Counted from the first letter of the stretch, positions 1 through 6,941 are shown. The stretch: DNA of 13,834 bases from MGNI01 sp964353875 (GCA_964353875.1 CAYGXU010000089.1:1-13834); one strand, 5' to 3'. Notes: generated by a model not told the origin, from the sequence alone. Made by a program: numbers and translations.

Positions 1-178
1 CCGGGCAAATCACGCAGAATTTGGCATTGCGGTGATAATGAGGAGATCATAGAAATTAGCCTGAGCAATTACGATCCGATAATAATAAGCCCGGCATGGA
101 TCGGGAAATTATTGGCAGTTGCAGGCTACTCATGAGAGGGCAGAAGCAACCGGGATTCAAAATTGAGAGAAACCAGGA

Positions 179-661
179 TCAGCCAGGTCTAAACGAACGG
201 ATATAGATCACCAGGTCATCGCCGGGAGCGTAGTAGTCGGGGATGGTCGCTATACGGGTATAGCCTATTCCCTCATAGAAGGCGCGTGTGGGGGCGTATT
301 CGGGTGAGCCGGAGGTCTCAGCGACAATCATGCGACCCTCGGCGCGTTGCACTTCGAGCTCGGTTCGGTCGATCAATGCCTTTCCGATTCCCCGGCGGGC
401 GAAGCGGCGATCGACGCAGATCCAATACAGATCGAATGTGCCCTTGGTAAGCGAAGTCGGGCCATAGCAGGCGAAGCCAGCCACCTGATCATCGACCTCG
501 GCGGTGAGGAAGAAGTAACCGTTGTGGTCGGGTTTTTCCAGGTAGTCGCTGAGCAACTCCCCGACGGTATCCGCCTCCTCAGGCGTGAAGAGCGGCTCGG
601 AGGCGGCCATTTGCAAGACCGTGGTCGTGTCCTGGGCGAGGGTGGGACGGATGGAGATCAT
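179..661 (-). CDS. GNAT-family N-acetyltransferase
   Basis: This is a 160-residue protein of usual single-domain GNAT length, expected to transfer an acetyl group from acetyl-CoA to an amine in the cytoplasm. The acetyl-CoA pyrophosphate-binding motif A is visible as RRGIGKAL (about residues 89-96), preceded by the beta-4 strand DLYWICVD and followed by the C-terminal AFYEGIGY segment (about 128-134) typical of the fold. The ATG at 659-661 is chosen because it overlaps the TGA stop of the upstream ligase gene as ATGA. A longer reading of the same frame runs antisense-like through the ligase gene and looks non-natural. No Shine-Dalgarno sequence lies upstream of the ATG, which fits translational coupling to the ligase. 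The shared mRNA suggests that the two enzymes act on the same small molecule. The substrate cannot be read from the sequence; amino acid, dipeptide or antibiotic amines are all possible. Confidence 0.9.
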   Translation of the reverse strand: MISIRPTLAQDTTTVLQMAASEPLFTPEEADTVGELLSDYLEKPDHNGYFFLTAEVDDQVAGFACYGPTSLTKGTFDLYWICVDRRFARRGIGKALIDRTELEVQRAEGRMIVAETSGSPEYAPTRAFYEGIGYTRIATIPDYYAPGDDLVIYIRSFRPG

Positions 662-1935
662 CGGCAATTGGAGACAGCCAACTGCAGGATATAGGCGACC
701 ATCTCGCCGTAGGAGTAGCCGGACGTTGAGGCGGATCGGAAGAACCCGGCGTCCGGCGCCAGATCGGGGTTGACATTGACCTCGAGAATGTAGGGGATGC
801 CATCCCGTAAGCGTATGTCGACCCGGGCGTAGCCCCGCGCCTCCAATGCCTGAAAAGCCCTGACGGCGGCGTCCTCGATCTGCATCTGCTCCTCGAGTGA
901 AAGGGGCGCCGGGCAGAGGCCGCGCGATCCACGGTATTCCGGTGAATTGGTGATCCACTTGCAGTCGAAGGTGACGAACTTCTGCAGCGGATCCTGCGTC
1001 CAGTCAAAGCATACTTCCGAGATGGGCAAGACTTCGGGGTGTCGGTTGCCCCACAGGGCCACGTTGATCTCGCGGCCGGCGATGTATTCCTCCACCAGCG
1101 CCGGCTGGCGGTAGGTCTCCAGGCAGTAGCGGATGCGGGCGCGCAACTGGTCGGTATCGCTGACCAGCGAGTCCTGGTTGATGCCAAAACTGCCGCCTTC
1201 GGCGATGGGCTTGACGATGGCGGGCAAGGGGATATGCAGGGGCTGATGGTCATCCTGGTAAAAGACCTGGTAGCGAGGAGTGGGTAGACCGGCGGATTCG
1301 AGCATTTTCTTGGTCACCAGCTTGTTGAGACTGCGCTGAATGGCAAGCTTGTCGCCGCCGGTGTAAATAAAGCCCATGTCCTGCAAGAGGCTAGGCACGT
1401 CAGGTTCGGAGAAGGCGCGACCGCCCAGGCTCTCCACCAGGTTGAAGATCACATGATGACGAGGATCGAATTGGCGCAACGCCGTCGGCAGATCATCCCA
1501 GATGGGGACGAGGCGCACGCTGTGAACCATCCCCTCGAGGGCAGCGGCTGCGCTGGAAGCGACGAACTCGGTCTCTTCGTCGGCGATCTTGTCCTCGGGT
1601 CGGCCGCGTTCGAGTCCAAGCGCCAGGCTGTAGAGCACGACCACGTCCAGCGATTGAAGAAGGGCATATTGGGGGACGGGATGCGCCACCTCCATGATCG
1701 GCAGCGTCATGGGAACGGGTTCAAGGACGGCGGTTGTCAACGGCGGTTGTCCGACAAGGGATTGTCGAGTGGAAATTAGTGGCTTTCTGGATGAAGCAGG
1801 CGGCTTGGTTCGAGAGCGGGAGCCGGCATAGGAGCGCGGCTTATGACTTGGAGGCTCCTCCGAGCTAAGGTCATCGTCAGTCTGAGAGATAGGATGGATC
1901 TGTGATTGACTGGAAAACTTCGGAAGTCTGTTCAT
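658..1935 (-). CDS. ATP-grasp ligase, D-alanine--D-alanine ligase-like
   Basis: An ATP-dependent carboxylate-amine ligase that would join amino acids through an acyl-phosphate. From the ATG at 1933-1935 it has 425 residues; family members are usually about 300-370. The first ~95 residues are Ser/Pro/Arg-rich and look disordered. The Ddl-like core then starts near LDVVVLYSL. Visible motifs, numbered from this ATG: VIFNLVE (~163-169), YTGGDKLAIQRSLNK (~191-205), the glycine-rich nucleotide loop EGGSFGI (~246-252), VEEYIAGREINV (~281-292), ARVDIRLRDG (~370-379) and the metal-ligand segment ILEVNVNP (~383-390). The frame is open to a TTG at 2190, but that part overlaps a promoter-like sequence. 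In-frame ATGs at 1947 and 1995 are alternatives; GGAA lies 6 bases before the 1935 ATG, and GAG 6 bases before the 1995 ATG. A cell-wall Ddl role is possible, but the GNAT partner and unusual N-terminus favour a specialised ligase. Confidence 0.85.
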   Translation of the reverse strand: MNRLPKFSSQSQIHPISQTDDDLSSEEPPSHKPRSYAGSRSRTKPPASSRKPLISTRQSLVGQPPLTTAVLEPVPMTLPIMEVAHPVPQYALLQSLDVVVLYSLALGLERGRPEDKIADEETEFVASSAAAALEGMVHSVRLVPIWDDLPTALRQFDPRHHVIFNLVESLGGRAFSEPDVPSLLQDMGFIYTGGDKLAIQRSLNKLVTKKMLESAGLPTPRYQVFYQDDHQPLHIPLPAIVKPIAEGGSFGINQDSLVSDTDQLRARIRYCLETYRQPALVEEYIAGREINVALWGNRHPEVLPISEVCFDWTQDPLQKFVTFDCKWITNSPEYRGSRGLCPAPLSLEEQMQIEDAAVRAFQALEARGYARVDIRLRDGIPYILEVNVNPDLAPDAGFFRSASTSGYSYGEMVAYILQLAVSNCR

Positions 1936-1962
1936 GATGGTTTCCATACCTTCACGCGAATG

Positions 1963-1985
1963 GCGGGGCTGCGAACCAGCCCCGC
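1963..1985 (-). repeat. GC-rich leader hairpin upstream of the ligase gene
   Basis: Perfect 8-bp inverted repeat (GCGGGGCT at 1963-1970, AGCCCCGC at 1978-1985) with a 7-base loop. It lies between the predicted promoter and the favoured ligase start. No T-run follows on the minus strand, so it is not a classical terminator. It could be a leader stem affecting translation or mRNA stability, or it could fall within the coding region if the upstream ATG at 1995 is used. Confidence 0.55.
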
Positions 1986-2015
1986 ACTTACTCATCTGGA
2001 TCTCAATTCTCGCGT

Positions 2016-2043
2016 AGTTTACCACCGAAATGAAAGGAGTCAA
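2016..2043 (-). promoter_or_regulatory. Sigma70-type promoter candidate for the ligase-GNAT pair
   Basis: On the minus strand, TTGACT (2038-2043) is followed by a 16-base spacer and TAAACT (2016-2021). The -35 box matches the consensus at 5 of 6 positions and the -10 box at 4 of 6. Transcription would start near 2008-2010, leaving a leader of about 60-75 bases before the ATGs at 1947/1935. Inferred from sequence only. Confidence 0.5.
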
Positions 2044-2197
2044 GAACTGCCGAGATTGATTTGAAGTGCAAGTGGTCTGATTCATAAAAACCGGCAAGGG
2101 AGCAGCTTGGGGATCGTGGGCAGCGGTTTGGGAGATAGGGGTGTTTGAATAAGGCGCATCTGTCTGCGCATAGCCATCATTGCTCACCAATCACCCT

Positions 2198-2225
2198 TGA
2201 GTCTGATGGTTTGCCGTCAGACTCA
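2198..2225. repeat. Perfect 9-bp inverted repeat between PAS remnant and ligase
   Basis: TGAGTCTGA (2198-2206) and TCAGACTCA (2217-2225) are exact reverse complements separated by 10 bases. The repeat sits just after the PAS-remnant stop (2278) and upstream of the ligase promoter. Neither strand has a T-run after it, so an operator-type dyad or a weak transcript end are both possible. Confidence 0.6.
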
Positions 2226-2277
2226 TGGAGACAAGGATGCTAAAGCACCCTATGGAATTAACCCAGAGAGCTTTCTG

Positions 2278-2511
2278 TCATAAGGAGCATTCGTGGTCGT
2301 ATGGCGCTTCTTCTTGCAGATAGCCAAACGTCTCCGCTGCGGATAAGTTGAAATAGCTGATCCGCTGATCGCGATCAAGGATAATGAGAGCATCTGAAGC
2401 GAGGTTGCAGATTTCCAGTGAAAATTGCGATGGAAGGGGAGGGGGGATAACTCTCGCTTCTGTTTGGTCTTTGTCCAAACTCAGAGGACCAGTGTCAGGA
2501 ATATGCTTCAT
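2278..2511 (-). pseudogene. Truncated PAS-domain protein (remnant)
   Basis: A 77-residue frame whose second half reads as the beginning of a PAS sensor domain: ASDALIILDRDQRISYFN followed by AAETFGY (about residues 38-63), the usual start of PAS modules in sensor kinases and diguanylate cyclases. The domain breaks off after the FGY..EE turn and ends in PYDHECSL and a TGA, so the PAS core, heme/ligand pocket and any output domain are missing. No continuation of the PAS or a kinase is seen in the other minus-strand frames before the ligase gene. The ATG at 2509-2511 lacks a clear Shine-Dalgarno sequence, but a promoter-like sequence lies about 70 bases upstream. It is most likely the 5' end of a signalling gene left after a deletion; a functional 77-residue protein is less likely. 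Confidence 0.6.
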
Positions 2512-2584
2512 CGGTTATGATCACATTTTCGCCCATCATTCGATGCTGAAGGCAGTGATCGGCGCAGGGTGGGGGTTTGCTGTG

Positions 2585-2611
2585 ATTATAACGTCATTTT
2601 TAAGATCACAA
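2585..2611 (-). promoter_or_regulatory. Promoter candidate for the PAS remnant
   Basis: On the minus strand a perfect -10 box TATAAT (2585-2590) lies 15 bases after TTGTGA (2606-2611, 4 of 6 matches to TTGACA). The spacing is slightly short. TGTGAT and ATCACA flank the element as an inverted pair about 18 bases apart, which could be a regulator site or chance. It points at the truncated PAS frame that starts at 2511. Confidence 0.4.
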
Positions 2612-2651
2612 GGAACCTGATCATCTTGTTATTGACACCCTGGAGAAGTGG

Positions 2652-2744
2652 ATGGTGAAAAAACCCGTGACCGGAATGAGGGTCTTGTGCGATGCATCCT
2701 ATTCAGGATATCTTGCGATCTACGAGCGCGAGATGAAAAAATGA
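2652..2744 (+). CDS. Tiny ORF of unknown function, 30 residues
   Basis: ATG at 2652-2654 with GGAG six bases upstream opens a 30-residue frame beginning MVKKPVTGMRVLCDAS and ending in REMKK. It has no recognisable domain. It sits in the ~390-bp gap between the PAS remnant and the VWA gene and could be a small protein, a leader peptide, a leftover of a deleted gene, or chance. The Shine-Dalgarno sequence is the only support. Confidence 0.2.
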   Translation: MVKKPVTGMRVLCDASYSGYLAIYEREMKK

Positions 2745-2757
2745 ATGTCACGCCGAT

Positions 2758-2786
2758 TTGCTTGGTATGGTAAAGAAGAATAAACT
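2758..2786 (+). promoter_or_regulatory. Weak promoter candidate for the VWA fusion gene
   Basis: TTGCTT (2758-2763), a 17-base spacer and TAAACT (2781-2786). The -10 box is the same hexamer as the one proposed for the ligase. The predicted leader is about 105 bases and contains the hairpin at 2854-2876. The match to consensus is modest (3/6 and 4/6). Confidence 0.3.
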
Positions 2787-2853
2787 AAGTGGAGAAAGGG
2801 AGAGCCAACGTATGAGCTTGTCCCTTGGATTGTGAACGGAGACGAACGGATTG

Positions 2854-2876
2854 GGCAATGACCCCGATCCATTGCC
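2854..2876 (+). repeat. Leader hairpin just before the VWA ribosome-binding site
   Basis: GGCAATG (2854-2860) and CATTGCC (2870-2876) form a perfect 7-bp stem with a 9-base loop, ending 11 bases before the GGAGG Shine-Dalgarno sequence at 2888-2892. Its position suggests an effect on translation initiation or mRNA stability; this is inference. Confidence 0.5.
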
Positions 2877-2897
2877 AGTTCGATTTTGGAGGTGAAC

Positions 2898-4631
2898 ATG
2901 GATCGCACAAGGGTGGTATTTGTGGCAATCATTGTGATCGCCATCGCAATTGTCGGGATCAGTGTAATCATCCGTGCCATACAGCTTGTCACGGGGCCTT
3001 CAGAAGCGGCCGGGACACCACTGCCCGAGAATGCGGTGGTTGTCGATATCCAGTCCTCCAATACGAAAGAGGATTGGATGAATCAGGTTGTGGCTTCATT
3101 TAATGAAGGGGGTCACACCGTCAATGGGAAGCCGATTGTCATCACGGTCGCTCACGTCGGTTCTGGAACCTCCTTGGAGGATGTTCTGGAGGGGAAGGTG
3201 AAACCCGTCGTCTGGAGCCCGGGCAGCGACTTTTGGGTGACCAGGATCAATCAGGCATGGCAGGATCGGACCGGGAAAAGGATCATCACGAATGAATGTC
3301 CCGCGACATTGCGAGTGCCGCTGGCAATCGCCATGTGGAGACCGATGGCGGAGGCGCTCGGTTGGCCAGACAAGCCGATCGGCTGGGATGATTTGGCGGA
3401 CTTATCCACCAACCCAGATGGTTGGTCGGAGTATGGACATCCGGAATGGGGTCAATTTAAGTTTGGTCACCCGCATCCGGAGCATTCCAACTCCGGGATG
3501 CTTTCCCTGATCGCCGAGGTCTATTCCGCCTTGGATATCACCGACGGATTGACCATCGAGAATGTGAAAAGCCAAACCGTGATCGACGAAGTGGGCGCGG
3601 TTGAGCAGCAGGTGTTTCACTATGGGATGAAGGATACCGATCTTCTGGGAAAGATGACCCAACGCGGCCCGTCGTATTTGCATGCTGTGATCAGCTACGA
3701 ATCGAATGTCATCAAGTGGAATCGCGATCACGAAAGCGAATTGCGATTTCCACTCGTGGCGATCTATCCGGACGATGGCACATTCTGGGTGGAGAACTCG
3801 TATTGTGTGCTTGAGGGGGCCGATTGGGTCAGCGAAGAGCAGGTGGAAGCGGCGCTCATCTTTCGTGATTACTTGCTCTCGGCGGAGCAGCAATCCCTGG
3901 CGATCGATTGGGGTCTGCGTCCGGAGGATCCCAATGTGCCCTTACACTCCCCCATCGATCTCGAGCATGGCGCTGTCCCCACCATCACGATGAGCAATGT
4001 GCCCCATCTGGCCTACCCGAGTGATGAGATCATCAGCCATATCATCGATATGTGGCATCAAGTGAAGAAGAAAGCCACGGTGATCCTGTTGTTGGACACC
4101 TCGGGAAGCATGGAGGGGGATAAGATCAAGAGCGCCGTGCAGGGAGCGGTCACATTTGTCGATCAAATGAACCCTGAGGATGAGCTATATGTCATCACCT
4201 TCTCAACTAATGTGGTCGAGTTGCCATTTTCGGGGAAAAAGGGGGATGTCGGCGAACGGCTTAAAGGAGCGCTACTTGGACTCTACTCCGAAGGTGGGAC
4301 CGCGCTGCATGAAGCTGTGATCCGTAGCATCGATCGCATCGAGCAACTGATCGCCGAGGATAGGGCCGCGGGGGAGAACCGCTTATATGGTATCGTTCTT
4401 TTATCGGATGGGATGAACGAAATCGCAGGCGGCCCTTCGGAGAGTGATATGCTCAGCCGTCTGCCCTCCGGCACGGAAGCCAGTGGGATTAAGATCTATG
4501 CGATTGCCTATGGCGAGGATGCCGACATCGATCTCTTAAAGACTTTGGCCAACCGGACCAATGGGAAGCAGTTCAGCGGCAGCGTGGAAGACATCGAGGC
4601 GGTCTATTTCTTGATCTCGTCCGAGTTTTAG
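2898..4631 (+). CDS. Membrane-anchored solute-binding / von Willebrand factor A fusion protein
   Basis: A 577-residue protein. The ATG at 2898 is chosen because GGAGG (2888-2892) lies 5 bases upstream; the frame opens 12 bases earlier at a TTG inside that motif. Residues ~6-26 are an uninterrupted hydrophobic segment after a basic start (MDRTR), with no clear cleavage site, so it is probably an N-terminal anchor with the rest outside the membrane. Residues ~45-385 resemble an ABC-type periplasmic solute-binding protein (VVVDIQSSNTKEDWMNQVV, then LRVPLAIAMWRP, IGWDDLADL and FRDYLLSAEQQ). Residues ~395-577 are a VWA domain with the metal-dependent adhesion site complete: DTSGS (400-404), Thr468 in GGTAL and Asp504 in LLSDGM. 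No permease or ATPase gene is adjacent, so transport is doubtful; ligand-dependent adhesion or complex assembly is an alternative. It is the only intact + strand gene in the window and converges on the WD40 gene. Confidence 0.88.
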   Translation: MDRTRVVFVAIIVIAIAIVGISVIIRAIQLVTGPSEAAGTPLPENAVVVDIQSSNTKEDWMNQVVASFNEGGHTVNGKPIVITVAHVGSGTSLEDVLEGKVKPVVWSPGSDFWVTRINQAWQDRTGKRIITNECPATLRVPLAIAMWRPMAEALGWPDKPIGWDDLADLSTNPDGWSEYGHPEWGQFKFGHPHPEHSNSGMLSLIAEVYSALDITDGLTIENVKSQTVIDEVGAVEQQVFHYGMKDTDLLGKMTQRGPSYLHAVISYESNVIKWNRDHESELRFPLVAIYPDDGTFWVENSYCVLEGADWVSEEQVEAALIFRDYLLSAEQQSLAIDWGLRPEDPNVPLHSPIDLEHGAVPTITMSNVPHLAYPSDEIISHIIDMWHQVKKKATVILLLDTSGSMEGDKIKSAVQGAVTFVDQMNPEDELYVITFSTNVVELPFSGKKGDVGERLKGALLGLYSEGGTALHEAVIRSIDRIEQLIAEDRAAGENRLYGIVLLSDGMNEIAGGPSESDMLSRLPSGTEASGIKIYAIAYGEDADIDLLKTLANRTNGKQFSGSVEDIEAVYFLISSEF

Positions 4632-4685
4632 AGCATGTCGGGGCTGATGGGGGGCAGTGCATAGGCTTGAAATCCATCTTTGCAC

Positions 4686-6671
4686 TCATTGAATACCCCA
4701 CAGTCGCACTATTCCATCTGCGCCTCTGGTGGCCAACAACGTGCCATCTGGACTAAATGCCAGATCCATGGTTGGGGAATCAACGCTCAGCAACAGCTTA
4801 CCTTCTAGCGCATCCCATAATTGGAACGTGCTGGCTGTGTAATAGGACTGCATGTCGGGACTGCAACTTTGAATTGCTAGCAGTCGCGAATCTGCACCAA
4901 ATGCCATATCTGTGATGTGCCCTCCCTGCGGTTGGAATTCCTGTCTCGGGATATCGACGGAATCTGCGGAAATATCCCAAATCTTTACCGAAATTGCCTC
5001 CCCGCCCGCGGATGCAATCAGTTCTCCATCCGGGCTGAAAGCGAGGCTATTGAGCGGGTCTTGTGGTGTGAACTCTCGAATAAGGTTCCCACTGTCCGCG
5101 TCGGATAATTGGATCCTACCATCTAACTCTGAGGTGATAATGGTGCGATCTGGACTATAGTGAATACCAACTGGGTCGGGAAATCGTTGGATTTTCCCCG
5201 AATGGTAGTCCCGCAGCAATGTCACTCCATCATTTCCTCGCGACACCAGGGCTTGGCCATCCGGACTATATGCAATCCAGGTGACACCGGAAGGGTGCGC
5301 CTTGAGCTCATAAATGACTTGATCATTCATGATATCCAGGACAGTGATCTCTCCCATAAGACAGCGATATCCATGCATGATCTGGACATCTCCACAGCCT
5401 CCATATGCAAGGATTTGTCCACTTGGATGGTATGCCACCAGATACGCGTCGTATTGTATCTTGTGGGAATACCAAAATTGACCAGTCTCTATATTCCAAA
5501 TCCGCACATAGCCATCATCGCCGACGGTCGCCAGATTGGCTCCGTCTGGGCTGAACGCAAGAGCGGATATCGAACTCGAATGACCTAGCAGATTAAATTC
5601 GCGCTCGATCTGGCCGCTGCCCAAATCCCATATCCTGATAACCGCATCCTCATGAGTGAGTATTCTCTGACCATCCGGCAGAAAGAAGACATCGTCCGCT
5701 TGACCTTCCAAGATGCGCAACTGCTCACCGTTCACATTCGATAGAATAATCACATCCCCGCCGCTGACGAGCGTCTTTCCGTCGGGACTAAAGGAAATTC
5801 CATGCAATGTGATGCCGGGTGGGAATCCCACTGTTGGATGTGGCGTATCTAGAGGCGTCCCAGTGCTTGTCTCCCAGAACTGAGGCCCAGAAGAACCCGC
5901 AGAGGCAATCAAGCTCCCATCCGGGCTGAAGGTTGTCTGGTAGTGGAGCTGGAGGCGATCGAGGTCATAGATCAGCTCGCCAGTGTTCGGATTCCAAAGC
6001 TGGAGGGAAATAGAGGAATCGAATGAGCCTCCGGATACCAACTGTCCGCCATCTGGGCTAAAGGCAACGGTCAATACTTTTTCAGTGGCAGCATTTAGCT
6101 CGTGCAATAGCTGCCCTGAATGCACATCCCAGATCTGGACACTATGCTCACCGCCGCAAGCAAGCCTTCTGCCTTCATGGTCGAAGGCCACACTGAAGAC
6201 TGAATTGTGACTGTTCAGAGTGGACATTAATTGCCCTGTGGCGATATCCCATAGCTGTATGGAGGTATAGCTTGCCGCAGCGAGCATGAGTCCAGAAGGA
6301 TCGAAAGCGACATCGTAGATGGGGGCGTCCGCTTCAAGCCGGTATTCCCTGAGCGTCTCGATGTCATACAGGTACACGCCGCTAGAACTGGCCACCGCCA
6401 AGCTCTTGCCGTCTGCTGAGAGAGCCACCTTTCTAATTGGACCTGTGCCCAGGTGCATAAGCTCCTTCAATTGTGCCGCATTCTCTACCGTAATGGCTGA
6501 GGCCGATATGGCCATTGGTGAAGGGATCAAGGTTGGAGGTGAGGCTGTAATCATACCCGGCGTGACGGTTGGCGCCGGCCCAAGAGTTGCATATTTGCAT
6601 CCAAGGGGACTCAGCATCAAGCATATGGCAATCGTCGTAATAGCAGTCTGGATGAGTTTCTCTTTGTTCAT
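4686..6671 (-). CDS. Secreted WD40-repeat protein with 14 blade motifs, probable lipoprotein
   Basis: A 661-residue protein with no domain visible other than WD40 repeats. The ATG at 6669-6671 is preferred over the TTG at 6677 because GAGGG on the minus strand (6680-6684) lies 8 bases upstream. The N-terminus is a signal peptide (MNKEKLIQ, then a hydrophobic run) ending in LSPLGC, with Cys25 as the likely lipidation site; the Pro at -3 makes the lipobox imperfect. A Pro/Thr-rich linker follows. I count 14 strand motifs of the FSPDG type, including degraded ones (ALSADG, AFDPSG, AFDHEG, AYHPSG, HYSPDR, AFGADS), many followed by LWD/IWD. Fourteen blades would fit two seven-bladed beta-propellers, acting as an extracytoplasmic protein-interaction scaffold. 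There is no kinase, protease or NACHT domain, unlike many bacterial WD40 proteins. The partner is unknown. Confidence 0.88.
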   Translation of the reverse strand: MNKEKLIQTAITTIAICLMLSPLGCKYATLGPAPTVTPGMITASPPTLIPSPMAISASAITVENAAQLKELMHLGTGPIRKVALSADGKSLAVASSSGVYLYDIETLREYRLEADAPIYDVAFDPSGLMLAAASYTSIQLWDIATGQLMSTLNSHNSVFSVAFDHEGRRLACGGEHSVQIWDVHSGQLLHELNAATEKVLTVAFSPDGGQLVSGGSFDSSISLQLWNPNTGELIYDLDRLQLHYQTTFSPDGSLIASAGSSGPQFWETSTGTPLDTPHPTVGFPPGITLHGISFSPDGKTLVSGGDVIILSNVNGEQLRILEGQADDVFFLPDGQRILTHEDAVIRIWDLGSGQIEREFNLLGHSSSISALAFSPDGANLATVGDDGYVRIWNIETGQFWYSHKIQYDAYLVAYHPSGQILAYGGCGDVQIMHGYRCLMGEITVLDIMNDQVIYELKAHPSGVTWIAYSPDGQALVSRGNDGVTLLRDYHSGKIQRFPDPVGIHYSPDRTIITSELDGRIQLSDADSGNLIREFTPQDPLNSLAFSPDGELIASAGGEAISVKIWDISADSVDIPRQEFQPQGGHITDMAFGADSRLLAIQSCSPDMQSYYTASTFQLWDALEGKLLLSVDSPTMDLAFSPDGTLLATRGADGIVRLWGIQ

Positions 6672-6704
6672 ATGCAAAACCCTCTACTGTTCCTAGACGG
6701 ATGC

Positions 6705-6755
6705 GATGCGGCAACCTAGTAAGTGAAGGGATCCGTGTGGGGCAATTGCCGCATC
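6705..6755 (-). repeat. 10-bp inverted repeat in the WD40 leader
   Basis: GATGCGGCAA (6705-6714) and TTGCCGCATC (6746-6755) are exact reverse complements 31 bases apart. The second arm overlaps the palindrome GGCAATTGCC (6741-6750). Within the loop, ATCCGT (6731-6736) can also pair with ACGGAT (6697-6702), so alternative, mutually exclusive folds are possible in the leader upstream of the WD40 ribosome-binding site. Confidence 0.5.
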
Positions 6756-6790
6756 ATCCCAGGCTGAACTAAGTCAGACGCTTCCGCAAA

Positions 6791-6805
6791 ATTGCGCTTC
6801 GCAAT
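6791..6805 (-). promoter_or_regulatory. Short dyad next to the WD40 promoter
   Basis: ATTGCG (6791-6796), CTT and CGCAAT (6800-6805) form a perfect 6-bp dyad within the first transcribed bases predicted for the WD40 gene; on the minus strand it is followed by TTTT. It could be an operator or an early hairpin. Confidence 0.4.
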
Positions 6806-6814
6806 CTAAGAATA

Positions 6815-6844
6815 ATTGTAGGGGAGAAGGCAACTCGATGTAAA
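6815..6844 (-). promoter_or_regulatory. Sigma70-type promoter candidate for the WD40 gene
   Basis: On the minus strand TTTACA (6839-6844, 5 of 6), an 18-base spacer and TACAAT (6815-6820, 5 of 6). Predicted start near 6808, giving a leader of about 135 bases before the ATG at 6671. The 311-bp gap between the WD40 start and the glycosyltransferase stop is otherwise non-coding. Confidence 0.5.
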
Positions 6845-6941
6845 TAGGCTTTTTGGTGGATGCTGTTGCCATGATCAAGCGTTGCTACCAATGGGGTATA
6901 GTGAGAGAAATCTCATTTGGCTGGAATGAGTGCGTATTGAA

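Noticed and set aside
1..178. Possible terminator or gene left of the GNAT gene
   Set aside because: No convincing stem with T-run and no frame with domain content; I see nothing supportable here.
347..694. 115-residue + strand frame
   Set aside because: Antisense to the GNAT gene; no ribosome-binding site or recognisable domain.
579..1253. 224-residue minus-strand frame overlapping the ligase
   Set aside because: Out-of-frame copy of the ligase/GNAT region with Ser/Arg/Pro-rich composition and no domain.
2632..2637. Perfect TTGACA on the + strand as a -35 box
   Set aside because: No acceptable -10 box 15-19 bases downstream (the sequence there is GTGAAA).
3402..3893. 163-residue minus-strand frame
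   Set aside because: Antisense to the solute-binding part of the VWA fusion; His/Ile-rich with no domain.
4656..4686. AGTGCA/TGCACT pair between the convergent VWA and WD40 genes as a shared terminator
   Set aside because: The stem is 6 bp with a ~19-base loop and no T-run; too weak to call.
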